From the NCBI GenBank assembly GCA_945787435.1, contig CALZHX010000023.1, positions 1-5,573 on the forward strand: a stretch of DNA of 5,573 bases. The letters are read 5' to 3'. The position numbers and the translations under genes are program-made. This DNA comes from an uncultured Woeseiaceae bacterium. GTDB taxonomy: Bacteria; Pseudomonadota; Gammaproteobacteria; Steroidobacterales; Woeseiaceae. A model generated the notes under the pieces. The model had not been told where the DNA came from and did not search any database. It worked only from the letters and a program-made list of their open reading frames with translations. Position 1 is the stretch's first letter. The number at the start of each line of letters is the position of its first letter. Positions 1 to 5,573 of this stretch are shown here, piece by piece.

Positions 1-1
1 C

Positions 2-1435
2 TTCCGCATCTTCGATGCGCTCAACGACATGCGAAATCTCGAGACTGCCGTCAAGGCGACGCTGGCTGTCGGCAAGCACGCCCAGGGTACGATTTCGTAC
101 ACTGTTAGCCCGGTGCATACCATAGACCTCTGGGTCGATCTCGGCCGGCAGATCGAGGACATGGGCGCACACTCGATCTGCATCAAGGACATGGCCGGTT
201 TGCTGAATCCCCAGGTCGCGTTTAACCTCGTTACGCGCCTCAAAGAATCGGTCGACATACCAATTCACCTGCATTGCCACGCAACAACCGGCATGTCGAC
301 GGCGGCACTGATGAAGGCATCCGAAGCCGGTATCGACGTCGTCGATACAGCAATATCTTCAATGAGTATGACGTATGGCCATTCGCCCACTGAAGCACTG
401 GTCGCAATACTCGATGAGTCGGACAGAGCCACCGGTATCGACCTCAATCTCCTGGAGGAGATTGCCGCCTATTTTCGAGAGGTTCGCAAGAAGTATGCGC
501 AGTTCGAAGGTGCGCTCAGGGGCGTCGATTCGCGCATTCTGGTTGCGCAGGTTCCGGGCGGCATGCTGACCAACCTCGAGAGCCAGCTACGTGAGCAAAA
601 TGCCGGTGACAAACTCGACGAAGTCCTCGATGAGATTCCGCGCGTCCGGGAAGATCTCGGCATGTTGCCGCTGGTTACGCCGACGTCGCAGATCGTCGGC
701 ACGCAGGCGGTCATCAATGTGCTCTCTGGCGAACGCTACGCGACGATCTCAAAAGAGACTGCGGGCGTGCTCAAAGGTGAGTACGGCGCTACGCCGGCAC
801 CGGTTAATGCCGTACTGCAGGCGAGAGTACTCGATGGCGCGGATCCGGTAACTTGCCGGCCGGCTGACCTGCTCGAACCTGAAGTCGATAAACAGACCGA
901 GGAATTGCAGAACCTGGCCATCCAGAAGCGCATACGTCTGGCCGACGACGTCATCGACGATGTGTTGACCTACGCGCTGTTCCCGCAGATGGGGCTTCGT
1001 TTTCTGCAAAACCGTGACAACCCGGAGGCGTTCGAGCCGGTTCCTGACGGGAAATCCACCGCTGTAGCAAGCGCTGCACCTGCTGCCAGTGCTGCGTCTG
1101 TCTATTCCGTGCGGGTTAACGGCAAGGCTTATACGGTCGAAGTGGCCGAGGGAGGGGAACTCACGGATGTCCGCGCGGGCACCCAGGTGGCTCCCGCAGC
1201 GCCCGCGCCCCCGGCGGCGAGCGGCGACGCAGTCAGGGCAGTCCTCGCCGGCAATATTTTCAAAGTGCACGTCGCGGTTGGCGACGTCGTGGCGCAAGGC
1301 GACACACTGCTTGTTGTCGAGGCCATGAAGATGGAAACGGCGGTCGCCGCGCCCAGGGCAGGCACGATCGCCCAGGTGCTCGTCTCCGAAGGTGATGTCG
1401 TCGCCGTGGGTGACCCACTGGTTGCGATCGACTAG
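2..1435 (+). CDS. oadA: Oxaloacetate decarboxylase alpha subunit, biotin-containing (5' partial)
   Basis: This subunit transfers the carboxyl group of oxaloacetate to a protein-bound biotin, giving pyruvate; it is the cytoplasmic part of the Na+-translocating decarboxylase. The frame is open from base 2 and enters mid-domain at FRIFDALNDMRN, so the ATG at 29 is internal. By spacing to the Vibrio cholerae protein (numbering from memory), about 116 N-terminal residues are missing, including the Asp17 metal ligand. Visible parts in order: carboxyltransferase barrel with KDMAG (catalytic Lys codon 185-187) and HLHCH (metal-binding His codons 272-274 and 278-280); conserved carboxylase domain with QVPGGMLTNLE (from 548) and VTPTSQIVGTQ (about 674-706); two Ala/Pro-rich linkers (about 1055-1100 and 1190-1230); biotinyl domain with AMKMET, biotinyl-Lys codon 1328-1330, 34 residues before the C-terminus as is usual. 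oadB follows after 3 bases. Pyruvate carboxylase subunit B is similar, but the adjacent oadB favours the decarboxylase; substrate specificity is inferred. Confidence 0.93.
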   Translation, partial: FRIFDALNDMRNLETAVKATLAVGKHAQGTISYTVSPVHTIDLWVDLGRQIEDMGAHSICIKDMAGLLNPQVAFNLVTRLKESVDIPIHLHCHATTGMSTAALMKASEAGIDVVDTAISSMSMTYGHSPTEALVAILDESDRATGIDLNLLEEIAAYFREVRKKYAQFEGALRGVDSRILVAQVPGGMLTNLESQLREQNAGDKLDEVLDEIPRVREDLGMLPLVTPTSQIVGTQAVINVLSGERYATISKETAGVLKGEYGATPAPVNAVLQARVLDGADPVTCRPADLLEPEVDKQTEELQNLAIQKRIRLADDVIDDVLTYALFPQMGLRFLQNRDNPEAFEPVPDGKSTAVASAAPAASAASVYSVRVNGKAYTVEVAEGGELTDVRAGTQVAPAAPAPPAASGDAVRAVLAGNIFKVHVAVGDVVAQGDTLLVVEAMKMETAVAAPRAGTIAQVLVSEGDVVAVGDPLVAID

Positions 1436-1438
1436 ACG

Positions 1439-2569
1439 ATGGAACTTGTCACGGAAATCTGGCAGGGCTCTGGTCTTTATCAAATGAGCGGCGGCCAGGC
1501 CGTAATGCTGTTGATCTGCCTGTTGCTGCTCTACCTCGGAATCGTCAAGAAATTTGAGCCATTGCTGCTCGTAACGATCGGCTTCGGTGGTTTGCTGTCG
1601 AACATACCGGGCGTGGAGATTGCGACCGGCGATGGTCTGCTGCATCTCTTCTACGTTGTTGGAATTACAACCGGAGCGTTTCCGCTAATCATTTTCATGG
1701 GCGTCGGCGCACTGACGGACTTCGGTCCCCTGCTTGCCAATCCCCGCACGCTGTTTCTTGGCGCGGCGGCGCAATTCGGCATATTTGCCACCTTGCTGGG
1801 CGCGCTTGGGTTGACGTATCTCGGCTGGGCAGACTTCTCGGTGAGAGATGCGGCGGCGATAGGCATCATCGGCGGTGCCGACGGCCCGACGGCGATCTAC
1901 GTCGCTGGCAAACTCGCACCTGATCTGCTTGGTGCAATCGCCGTTGCAGCTTATTCCTACATGGCGCTCGTGCCGTTGATTCAGCCGCCCATCATGAAAG
2001 CGCTGACCACCGAGGCTGAGCGCAAGATCGAGATGGTTCAGCTTCGTGAGGTGTCGAAAACCGAGCGCGTGCTGTTTCCGATTGTGCTGTTGCTGCTTGT
2101 AGCATTGGTGTTGCCGTCAGCGGCGCCACTGATCGGCATGCTCGCATTCGGCAACCTGATGCGAGAGTGCGGTGTCGTTGATCGCTTGTCGGATACGACG
2201 CAAAACGCATTGATTAATATCGTGACGATTTTTCTCGGCCTGGCCGTGGGCTCGAAGCTCAGCGCAGAGCAATTTCTCGACATGAGTACGCTTTTCATTC
2301 TGGGTCTTGGCATTGTCGCGTTTGGCATCGGTACTGCCAGCGGCGTCCTGATGGGCAAGCTCATGAATCGGCTCTCGAAACAGGCGATCAATCCATTGAT
2401 TGGTGCGGCCGGTGTTTCGGCAGTACCAATGGCGGCACGCGTCGCCAACAAGGTCGGTCTCGACGCGAATCCCCACAACATCCTGCTGATGCACGCCATG
2501 GGCCCGAATGTTGCCGGCGTGATCGGCTCAGCCATAGCCGCCGGCATCATGATCATGTTCACCTCATAA
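1439..2569 (+). CDS. oadB: Na+-translocating oxaloacetate decarboxylase beta subunit
   Basis: This inner-membrane subunit decarboxylates the carboxybiotin delivered by OadA and couples that to Na+ export. The 376-residue protein is strongly hydrophobic, with many membrane segments (for example about 20-36, 66-90, 105-130, 160-185, 211-229, 255-272, 283-303, 350-373) and a charged loop at about 186-210. GGADGPT at 145-151 carries Asp148. With a constant offset of 55 from Klebsiella OadB numbering (from memory), Asp203, Tyr229, Asn373, Gly377 and Ser382 match Asp148, Tyr174, Asn318, Gly322 and Ser327, so the residues implicated in Na+ and proton movement are all kept. The protein is shorter than the roughly 433-residue Klebsiella form, mainly at the N-terminus. 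The start at 1439 fits the family's usual beginning (MELVTEIWQGSG). No Shine-Dalgarno sequence is visible, so with 3 bases from the oadA stop, translational coupling is likely. The family also includes the beta subunits of glutaconyl-CoA and methylmalonyl-CoA decarboxylases; the oadA neighbour decides the name. Confidence 0.95.
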   Translation: MELVTEIWQGSGLYQMSGGQAVMLLICLLLLYLGIVKKFEPLLLVTIGFGGLLSNIPGVEIATGDGLLHLFYVVGITTGAFPLIIFMGVGALTDFGPLLANPRTLFLGAAAQFGIFATLLGALGLTYLGWADFSVRDAAAIGIIGGADGPTAIYVAGKLAPDLLGAIAVAAYSYMALVPLIQPPIMKALTTEAERKIEMVQLREVSKTERVLFPIVLLLLVALVLPSAAPLIGMLAFGNLMRECGVVDRLSDTTQNALINIVTIFLGLAVGSKLSAEQFLDMSTLFILGLGIVAFGIGTASGVLMGKLMNRLSKQAINPLIGAAGVSAVPMAARVANKVGLDANPHNILLMHAMGPNVAGVIGSAIAAGIMIMFTS

Positions 2570-2575
2570 AGAGGT
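2561..2575. repeat. Short inverted repeat over the oadB stop codon
   Basis: ACCTC (2561-2565) and GAGGT (2571-2575) form a perfect 5-bp stem with a 5-base loop, ATAAA, spanning the oadB stop codon (2567-2569). It is the only hairpin I see near the junction of the two convergent units. There is no T-run on either strand after it, so it is not a convincing intrinsic terminator, and a stem this short can occur by chance. Confidence 0.3.
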
Positions 2576-2591
2576 CTGCGCGCGAATTACG

Positions 2592-3998
2592 TTAGCGGTT
2601 GTAGTGATCCTCGAGCACCTGTGCAACACAGCTCGTCAGGCGCTTGCCCGTCTCGATGTGCAGGAACTCGTTCGGGCCGTGCGCATTGGACTTCGGTCCG
2701 AGCAAGCCCGTAATCAGGAATTGCGCTTCCGGAAACTTCTCGCCCAGCATGCCCATGAACGGGATAGTGCCGCCCGTGCCCATGTACATCGACGGCTTAC
2801 CAAAGAAGGCCTCTGAGCCCTTGTGCATGGACGCTTCAAGCCAATCCGCGACCGGTGGTGCGTTCCAGCCCGCCATCGTCGATTCGACTTCGAATTCCAC
2901 TTTGCACAGCGGCGGTGGATCAGCGTCGAGCGCTTTCTTAACAACATCCGCGGCGACATCGGCATCGCAGGTTGGTGGTAATCTGAACGACAGTTTTAGC
3001 GTATTGAATGGCAGCAGGACGTTACCGGCATCGACGAGCGCTGGCAGGCCGTCTGCGCCTGTGATGCTCAATGTCGGGCGCCAGGTGTTATTGAGCAGTA
3101 GCTCGTAATTCGACTCGCCGGGCGCTGGAGCGTCGACAGCCCAGGGGAATTTCTCAAAAGCGCCAGTGCCAAGGGTATCTGCTGCGGCCCTGGCCTGGTC
3201 AATGCGCTGTTCGGGAATATCGACGTGCAATCCGTCAAGCAGGATCTGCCCGTCGTCTTCATTTTCGATACGGCTCAGGAGTTTGCGCAGCACACGAAAG
3301 CTCGACGGAACCACGCCACTTGCCGTACCCGAATGCACGCCTTCGGTCAGAACGTCCACGCGCAGCTGGCCGGTCAGGTTGCCGCGCAGGGAGGTTGTAC
3401 ACCACAGCTGGTCATAGTTACCGCATTCGGCATCGAGGCAGACGACCAGGCTCGGTGACCCGATACGGTCTTCGAGTAAATCGATGTAGTAGGGCAGGTC
3501 GAAGCTGCCACTCTCTTCACAGCCCTCAATGATAACGACGCAATGCGCATGCGGAACGCCCTGTTCCTGCAGCGCGCGAATGGCCGTCAGGGAGCCAAAG
3601 GTCGCATAGCCATCGTCCGCGCCACCGCGGCCGTACAATTTGCCGTCCTTGATAACCGGTGTCCAGGGGTCGAGGTCATCATCCCAGCCGCTGAATTCGG
3701 GTTGCTTGTCGTAGTGTCCATACAGAAGTACGACATCGTCTGACGCACCGGGAATATCGATGAATAGAATCGGTGTACGACCGTCGATGCGCACTATCTC
3801 AACCGTCATGTCCTTGATTGGCTGCTCCTTCGACCATGCCTCGAGCATCTGCACGGCGGTTTCCATATGGCCGTGTTTTTCCCAGTCGGGATCGAATCCC
3901 GGCGATTTGTTAGGGATTTTTATGTACTCACTGATCTCGGGAATGATCGATGAATCCCAGAGGTCGTTGACAAATTCCGCCGTTTTTTTGTTGTCCAT
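2592..3998 (-). CDS. M20 family metallopeptidase (dipeptidase, CNDP-like)
   Basis: This is a two-zinc aminoacylase/carboxypeptidase-type hydrolase, likely a cytoplasmic dipeptidase. It has 468 residues, normal for carnosinase-like (CNDP/M20) dipeptidases, and no signal peptide. The complete active-site set is visible: GHYDKQP with His95 and Asp97, GRGGADDG with bridging Asp128, EGCEESGS with general base Glu161 and ligand Glu162, CLDAE with Asp189, and NAHGPNE with ligand His440. His222 in EGVHSG, inside the inserted dimerisation (lid) domain of about residues 205-335, matches the His that reaches into the partner subunit's active site in this family. The ATG at 3998 is chosen because AAAGG lies 7 bases upstream and the N-terminal helix fits the family. 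It is the last gene of the mmsA-MBL-M20 unit, 13 bases after the MBL stop. A run of seven A's falls in codons 4-6. The exact substrate (beta-alanyl dipeptide, other dipeptide or N-acyl amino acid) cannot be told from sequence. Confidence 0.92.
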   Translation of the reverse strand: MDNKKTAEFVNDLWDSSIIPEISEYIKIPNKSPGFDPDWEKHGHMETAVQMLEAWSKEQPIKDMTVEIVRIDGRTPILFIDIPGASDDVVLLYGHYDKQPEFSGWDDDLDPWTPVIKDGKLYGRGGADDGYATFGSLTAIRALQEQGVPHAHCVVIIEGCEESGSFDLPYYIDLLEDRIGSPSLVVCLDAECGNYDQLWCTTSLRGNLTGQLRVDVLTEGVHSGTASGVVPSSFRVLRKLLSRIENEDDGQILLDGLHVDIPEQRIDQARAAADTLGTGAFEKFPWAVDAPAPGESNYELLLNNTWRPTLSITGADGLPALVDAGNVLLPFNTLKLSFRLPPTCDADVAADVVKKALDADPPPLCKVEFEVESTMAGWNAPPVADWLEASMHKGSEAFFGKPSMYMGTGGTIPFMGMLGEKFPEAQFLITGLLGPKSNAHGPNEFLHIETGKRLTSCVAQVLEDHYNR

Positions 3999-4005
3999 GT
4001 GCGCG

Positions 4006-4010
4006 CCTTT
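4006..4010 (-). promoter_or_regulatory. Ribosome binding site of the M20 dipeptidase
   Basis: AAAGG on the minus strand lies 7 bases before the ATG at 3998, inside the 13-base gap after the MBL stop codon (4012-4014). The spacing supports this start over the next in-frame Met (residue 45). Confidence 0.65.
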
Positions 4011-4011
4011 A

Positions 4012-4884
4012 TTATTCTGCGGTTAACGAGCGATACAGTGTGCTTGTCATTTTCTCGGTGGTGATGAAGCCCCAGTTCCACGTGTCGTGGTAGTCAGCCA
4101 GCGGATTGGCGGTCAACACCTCTTCTTCTGTCTTGCCTTCGAGCACGAGAGCTTCGACCATTGCTTCTGCATCGACCAGCATGTCGACGGCCGCCTGCAG
4201 GTCGGCCCGACTTGCGAGTTCTCCGTGACCCGGAATGATGACCGTGTCTTCGTCCGCCATTTTGATGATGCGGCGCTGCCCGGCAATGAAGCCGCGAACG
4301 CTGCCACCGCTGTCGAGATCGATGAATGGGAACATGTAGTTAAAGAACAGGTCTCCGGCCACGAGGACATTCGAGCCGTGCAAGTGGACGACAGCATCGC
4401 CATCGGTATGTGCTTTGGCGATATGACGCACGTGGGCGTCCTGTCCATTGACATGAAAGTTCACGCCATCTGCAAAGGTAACGACGGGGAGACCGCCTGC
4501 ACCGCCGGCCGGACCGGGATCTTCGACCAGTCGCTTGCGGATATTCTTGTGCGCGAAAATGACGGCACCATTCTCGGCCAGTGTCGCGTTCGAACCCACA
4601 TGGTCGCCATGGACGTGCGTATTGACGATAAAGTCGATCGGGCGATCCGCCAGTTCGGCAACCGTTACTATGAGGTCGGCCGAAATGGGCGCCATGCCAT
4701 CGTCGATCAGGACAACCCGATCATCGCCGACCAGCAGCCCCATGTTGGAGCTGAAACCGTTGGCGCCATCGAGCATGTACACACCGGGGGCTGCCTCGGT
4801 GGTCGCTATTTCGGTCGCAATGTCTTGCGCAATCGCGGTGGCCGTGGCGACCAGCGAAACAATAAGAAGTAACAGTCGATTCAT
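4012..4884 (-). CDS. Exported metallo-beta-lactamase-fold hydrolase
   Basis: This is a periplasmic or secreted zinc hydrolase of the MBL superfamily, substrate unknown. Its 290 residues begin with a clear Sec signal peptide: Met-Asn-Arg, a hydrophobic core LLLLIVSLVATATA, and a likely cleavage after AIA at residue 19. All metal ligands are present: HVHGDH (His90, His92, Asp94, His95), AHTDGD with His159, AGDLF with bridging Asp178, and PGHGE with His220. The LLVGDDRVVLIDDG strand (50-63) before the first motif is typical of the fold. The architecture resembles glyoxalase II-like and cyclase-like periplasmic MBL proteins, which are often annotated only as MBL fold metallo-hydrolase. I see nothing that specifically supports beta-lactamase activity. 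The start at 4884 is supported by AGGAG 8 bases upstream and by the signal peptide. The gene lies 11 bases after the mmsA stop and 13 bases before the M20 start, so all three are probably co-transcribed. The functional link to its neighbours is not evident. Confidence 0.9.
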   Translation of the reverse strand: MNRLLLLIVSLVATATAIAQDIATEIATTEAAPGVYMLDGANGFSSNMGLLVGDDRVVLIDDGMAPISADLIVTVAELADRPIDFIVNTHVHGDHVGSNATLAENGAVIFAHKNIRKRLVEDPGPAGGAGGLPVVTFADGVNFHVNGQDAHVRHIAKAHTDGDAVVHLHGSNVLVAGDLFFNYMFPFIDLDSGGSVRGFIAGQRRIIKMADEDTVIIPGHGELASRADLQAAVDMLVDAEAMVEALVLEGKTEEEVLTANPLADYHDTWNWGFITTEKMTSTLYRSLTAE

Positions 4885-4892
4885 CGATCAGG

Positions 4893-4897
4893 CTCCT
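4893..4897 (-). promoter_or_regulatory. Ribosome binding site of the MBL hydrolase, overlapping the mmsA stop
   Basis: AGGAG on the minus strand ends 8 bases before the ATG at 4884, ideal spacing. It overlaps the mmsA TAG stop codon (4896-4898), so ribosomes finishing mmsA sit on the initiation site of the next gene, which suggests coupled translation within one operon. Confidence 0.75.
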
Positions 4898-5573
4898 AGT
4901 TATTACTCGGAAACGAAAATTGCGCCTTCTCTCTGACTCCGCCGGACGGCCAGCGTTGTGTGATTGTTTTGCGGCGCGTGTAGAACCGAATGCTATCAGG
5001 TCCGTAGGCAAAGAGGTCGCCAAATAGTGAGCGTTTCCAGCCCCCAAAGCTGTGAGTCGCGACCGGCACCGGTAACGGTACGTTGATACCGACCATTCCG
5101 ACCTGGATATTATCGGCGAAATATCGGGCCGCTTCTCCGTCACGCGTGAAGATGCAGGTGCCATTGCCATACTCGTGATTGTCGATCAATTGCATGGCAT
5201 GTTCCTGCGATTCAGCCCTGACGATACACAACACCGGCCCGAATATTTCTTCCTGGTAGACACGCATGTCCGGCGTGACATTGTCGAACAGGCAGCCACC
5301 GAGGAAGAAGCCATCCTCATGGCCATCGACAACCAGGTCGCGTCCGTCCACGACGAGTTCGGCGCCTTCTTCAACACCGAGATCGACATACGAGCGAACC
5401 TTGTCGTGGTGTACTTTCGTAACGAGCGGACCCATGTTGTTACTGGTATCCGTGCCGCAACCGACCTTGAGGTCCTGCAGCTCGGTCTTGAGCTTGCTGA
5501 CCACCGTATCGGCAGTTTCATCACCGACACAGACAGCGACTGAAATCGCCATGCAGCGCTCGCCGCAGGAGCC
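4896..5573 (-). CDS. mmsA: CoA-acylating methylmalonate-semialdehyde dehydrogenase, C-terminal part
   Basis: This NAD+-dependent enzyme oxidises methylmalonate semialdehyde to propionyl-CoA and malonate semialdehyde to acetyl-CoA, with loss of CO2, in valine, pyrimidine, inositol and beta-alanine breakdown. The last 225 residues are present, a little under half of the usual roughly 500; the N-terminal NAD-binding part lies beyond the right edge. The frame is open to base 5573 and begins GSCGERCMAIS, so the Met at 5552 is internal and the catalytic Cys of GERCMA is codon 5555-5553. Further signatures are MGPLVT, the aldehyde-dehydrogenase motif EEIFGPV (5252-5232), and a C-terminus with GMVGINVPLPVPVA and FGGWKRSLFGD, which separates MmsA from other aldehyde dehydrogenases. 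It is the most upstream visible gene of the minus-strand unit, and its TAG stop overlaps the ribosome binding site of the MBL gene. The myo-inositol enzyme IolA is the same family and cannot be excluded, but no inositol genes are in view. Confidence 0.93.
   Translation of the reverse strand, partial: GSCGERCMAISVAVCVGDETADTVVSKLKTELQDLKVGCGTDTSNNMGPLVTKVHHDKVRSYVDLGVEEGAELVVDGRDLVVDGHEDGFFLGGCLFDNVTPDMRVYQEEIFGPVLCIVRAESQEHAMQLIDNHEYGNGTCIFTRDGEAARYFADNIQVGMVGINVPLPVPVATHSFGGWKRSLFGDLFAYGPDSIRFYTRRKTITQRWPSGGVREKAQFSFPSNN

Noticed and set aside
29..31. ATG at 29 considered as the start of oadA
   Set aside because: The conserved sequence FRIFDALND is encoded in frame from base 2 to 28, upstream of this codon, so the gene begins before the window.
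749..1645. 298-codon open frame on the minus strand, opposite oadA and the start of oadB
   Set aside because: It runs antisense across two well-supported genes. Its translation is rich in His, Arg and Cys with no recognisable domain, typical of a shadow frame in GC-rich coding DNA.
2038..2562. 174-codon open frame on the minus strand opposite oadB
   Set aside because: It is antisense to the conserved membrane protein, starts inside the oadB 3' end and shows no domain. Its composition mirrors the opposite strand.
2561..2575. Hairpin considered as a bidirectional terminator
   Set aside because: The stem is only 5 bp and no T-run follows on either strand, so it is listed only as a short inverted repeat.
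4087..4872. 261-codon open frame on the plus strand opposite the MBL gene
   Set aside because: The minus-strand frame has a signal peptide and all MBL metal ligands. The plus-strand translation shows no family features.
5175..5543. 122-codon open frame on the plus strand opposite mmsA
   Set aside because: It lies wholly inside the mmsA fragment, whose aldehyde-dehydrogenase motifs fix the true frame.
5550..5552. Met codon at 5552 considered as the start of a short dehydrogenase gene
   Set aside because: The frame continues to the window edge with GSCGERC, containing the catalytic Cys just upstream, so this Met is internal.
5553..5567. Extra Cys four residues before the catalytic Cys of MmsA (SCGERC)
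   Set aside because: It looks striking as a possible disulfide, but from memory a similar sequence is common in proteobacterial MmsA proteins, so I do not treat it as unusual.

Overview
This is a moderately GC-rich, gene-dense bacterial window. It most resembles a Gram-negative proteobacterium, probably a marine or environmental gammaproteobacterium. That placement is inferred from a biotin-dependent Na+-pumping decarboxylase, an exported metallo-beta-lactamase-fold (MBL) enzyme with an N-terminal signal peptide, and a CoA-acylating methylmalonate-semialdehyde dehydrogenase. No rRNA or other phylogenetic marker is present, so it stays tentative.

Layout: two convergent transcription units fill the window. 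On the + strand, positions 2-1435 hold the last roughly four fifths of the oxaloacetate decarboxylase alpha subunit (oadA, 5' end outside the window). The complete beta subunit (oadB, 1439-2569) follows after 3 bases. On the - strand, reading leftwards from the right edge, come the C-terminal part of methylmalonate/malonate-semialdehyde dehydrogenase (mmsA, 4896-5573, N-terminus outside the window), a periplasmic MBL-fold hydrolase (4012-4884) and a cytoplasmic M20-family dipeptidase (2592-3998). Gaps of 11 and 13 bases separate these three genes, and a good Shine-Dalgarno sequence precedes each of the last two, so they look like one operon. The two units meet tail to tail with only 22 bases between stop codons and no recognisable intrinsic terminator.

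How the genes work together: OadA takes the carboxyl group from oxaloacetate onto its biotin. OadB, in the inner membrane, decarboxylates carboxybiotin and exports Na+. The gamma subunit (oadG) is not in view and would be expected just upstream. On the other strand, MmsA makes propionyl-CoA or acetyl-CoA from (methyl)malonate semialdehyde, an end step of valine, pyrimidine, inositol or beta-alanine breakdown. The M20 peptidase could supply amino acids for this from dipeptides. The MBL enzyme's substrate cannot be read from sequence. Both promoters lie outside the window.

All visible catalytic residues are intact in every gene. There are no RNA genes, mobile elements, CRISPR arrays or long repeats, and no non-coding stretch exceeds 22 bases. 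I see no clearly new system. The most interesting points are the unusual mmsA-MBL-M20 grouping and the terminator-less convergent junction.
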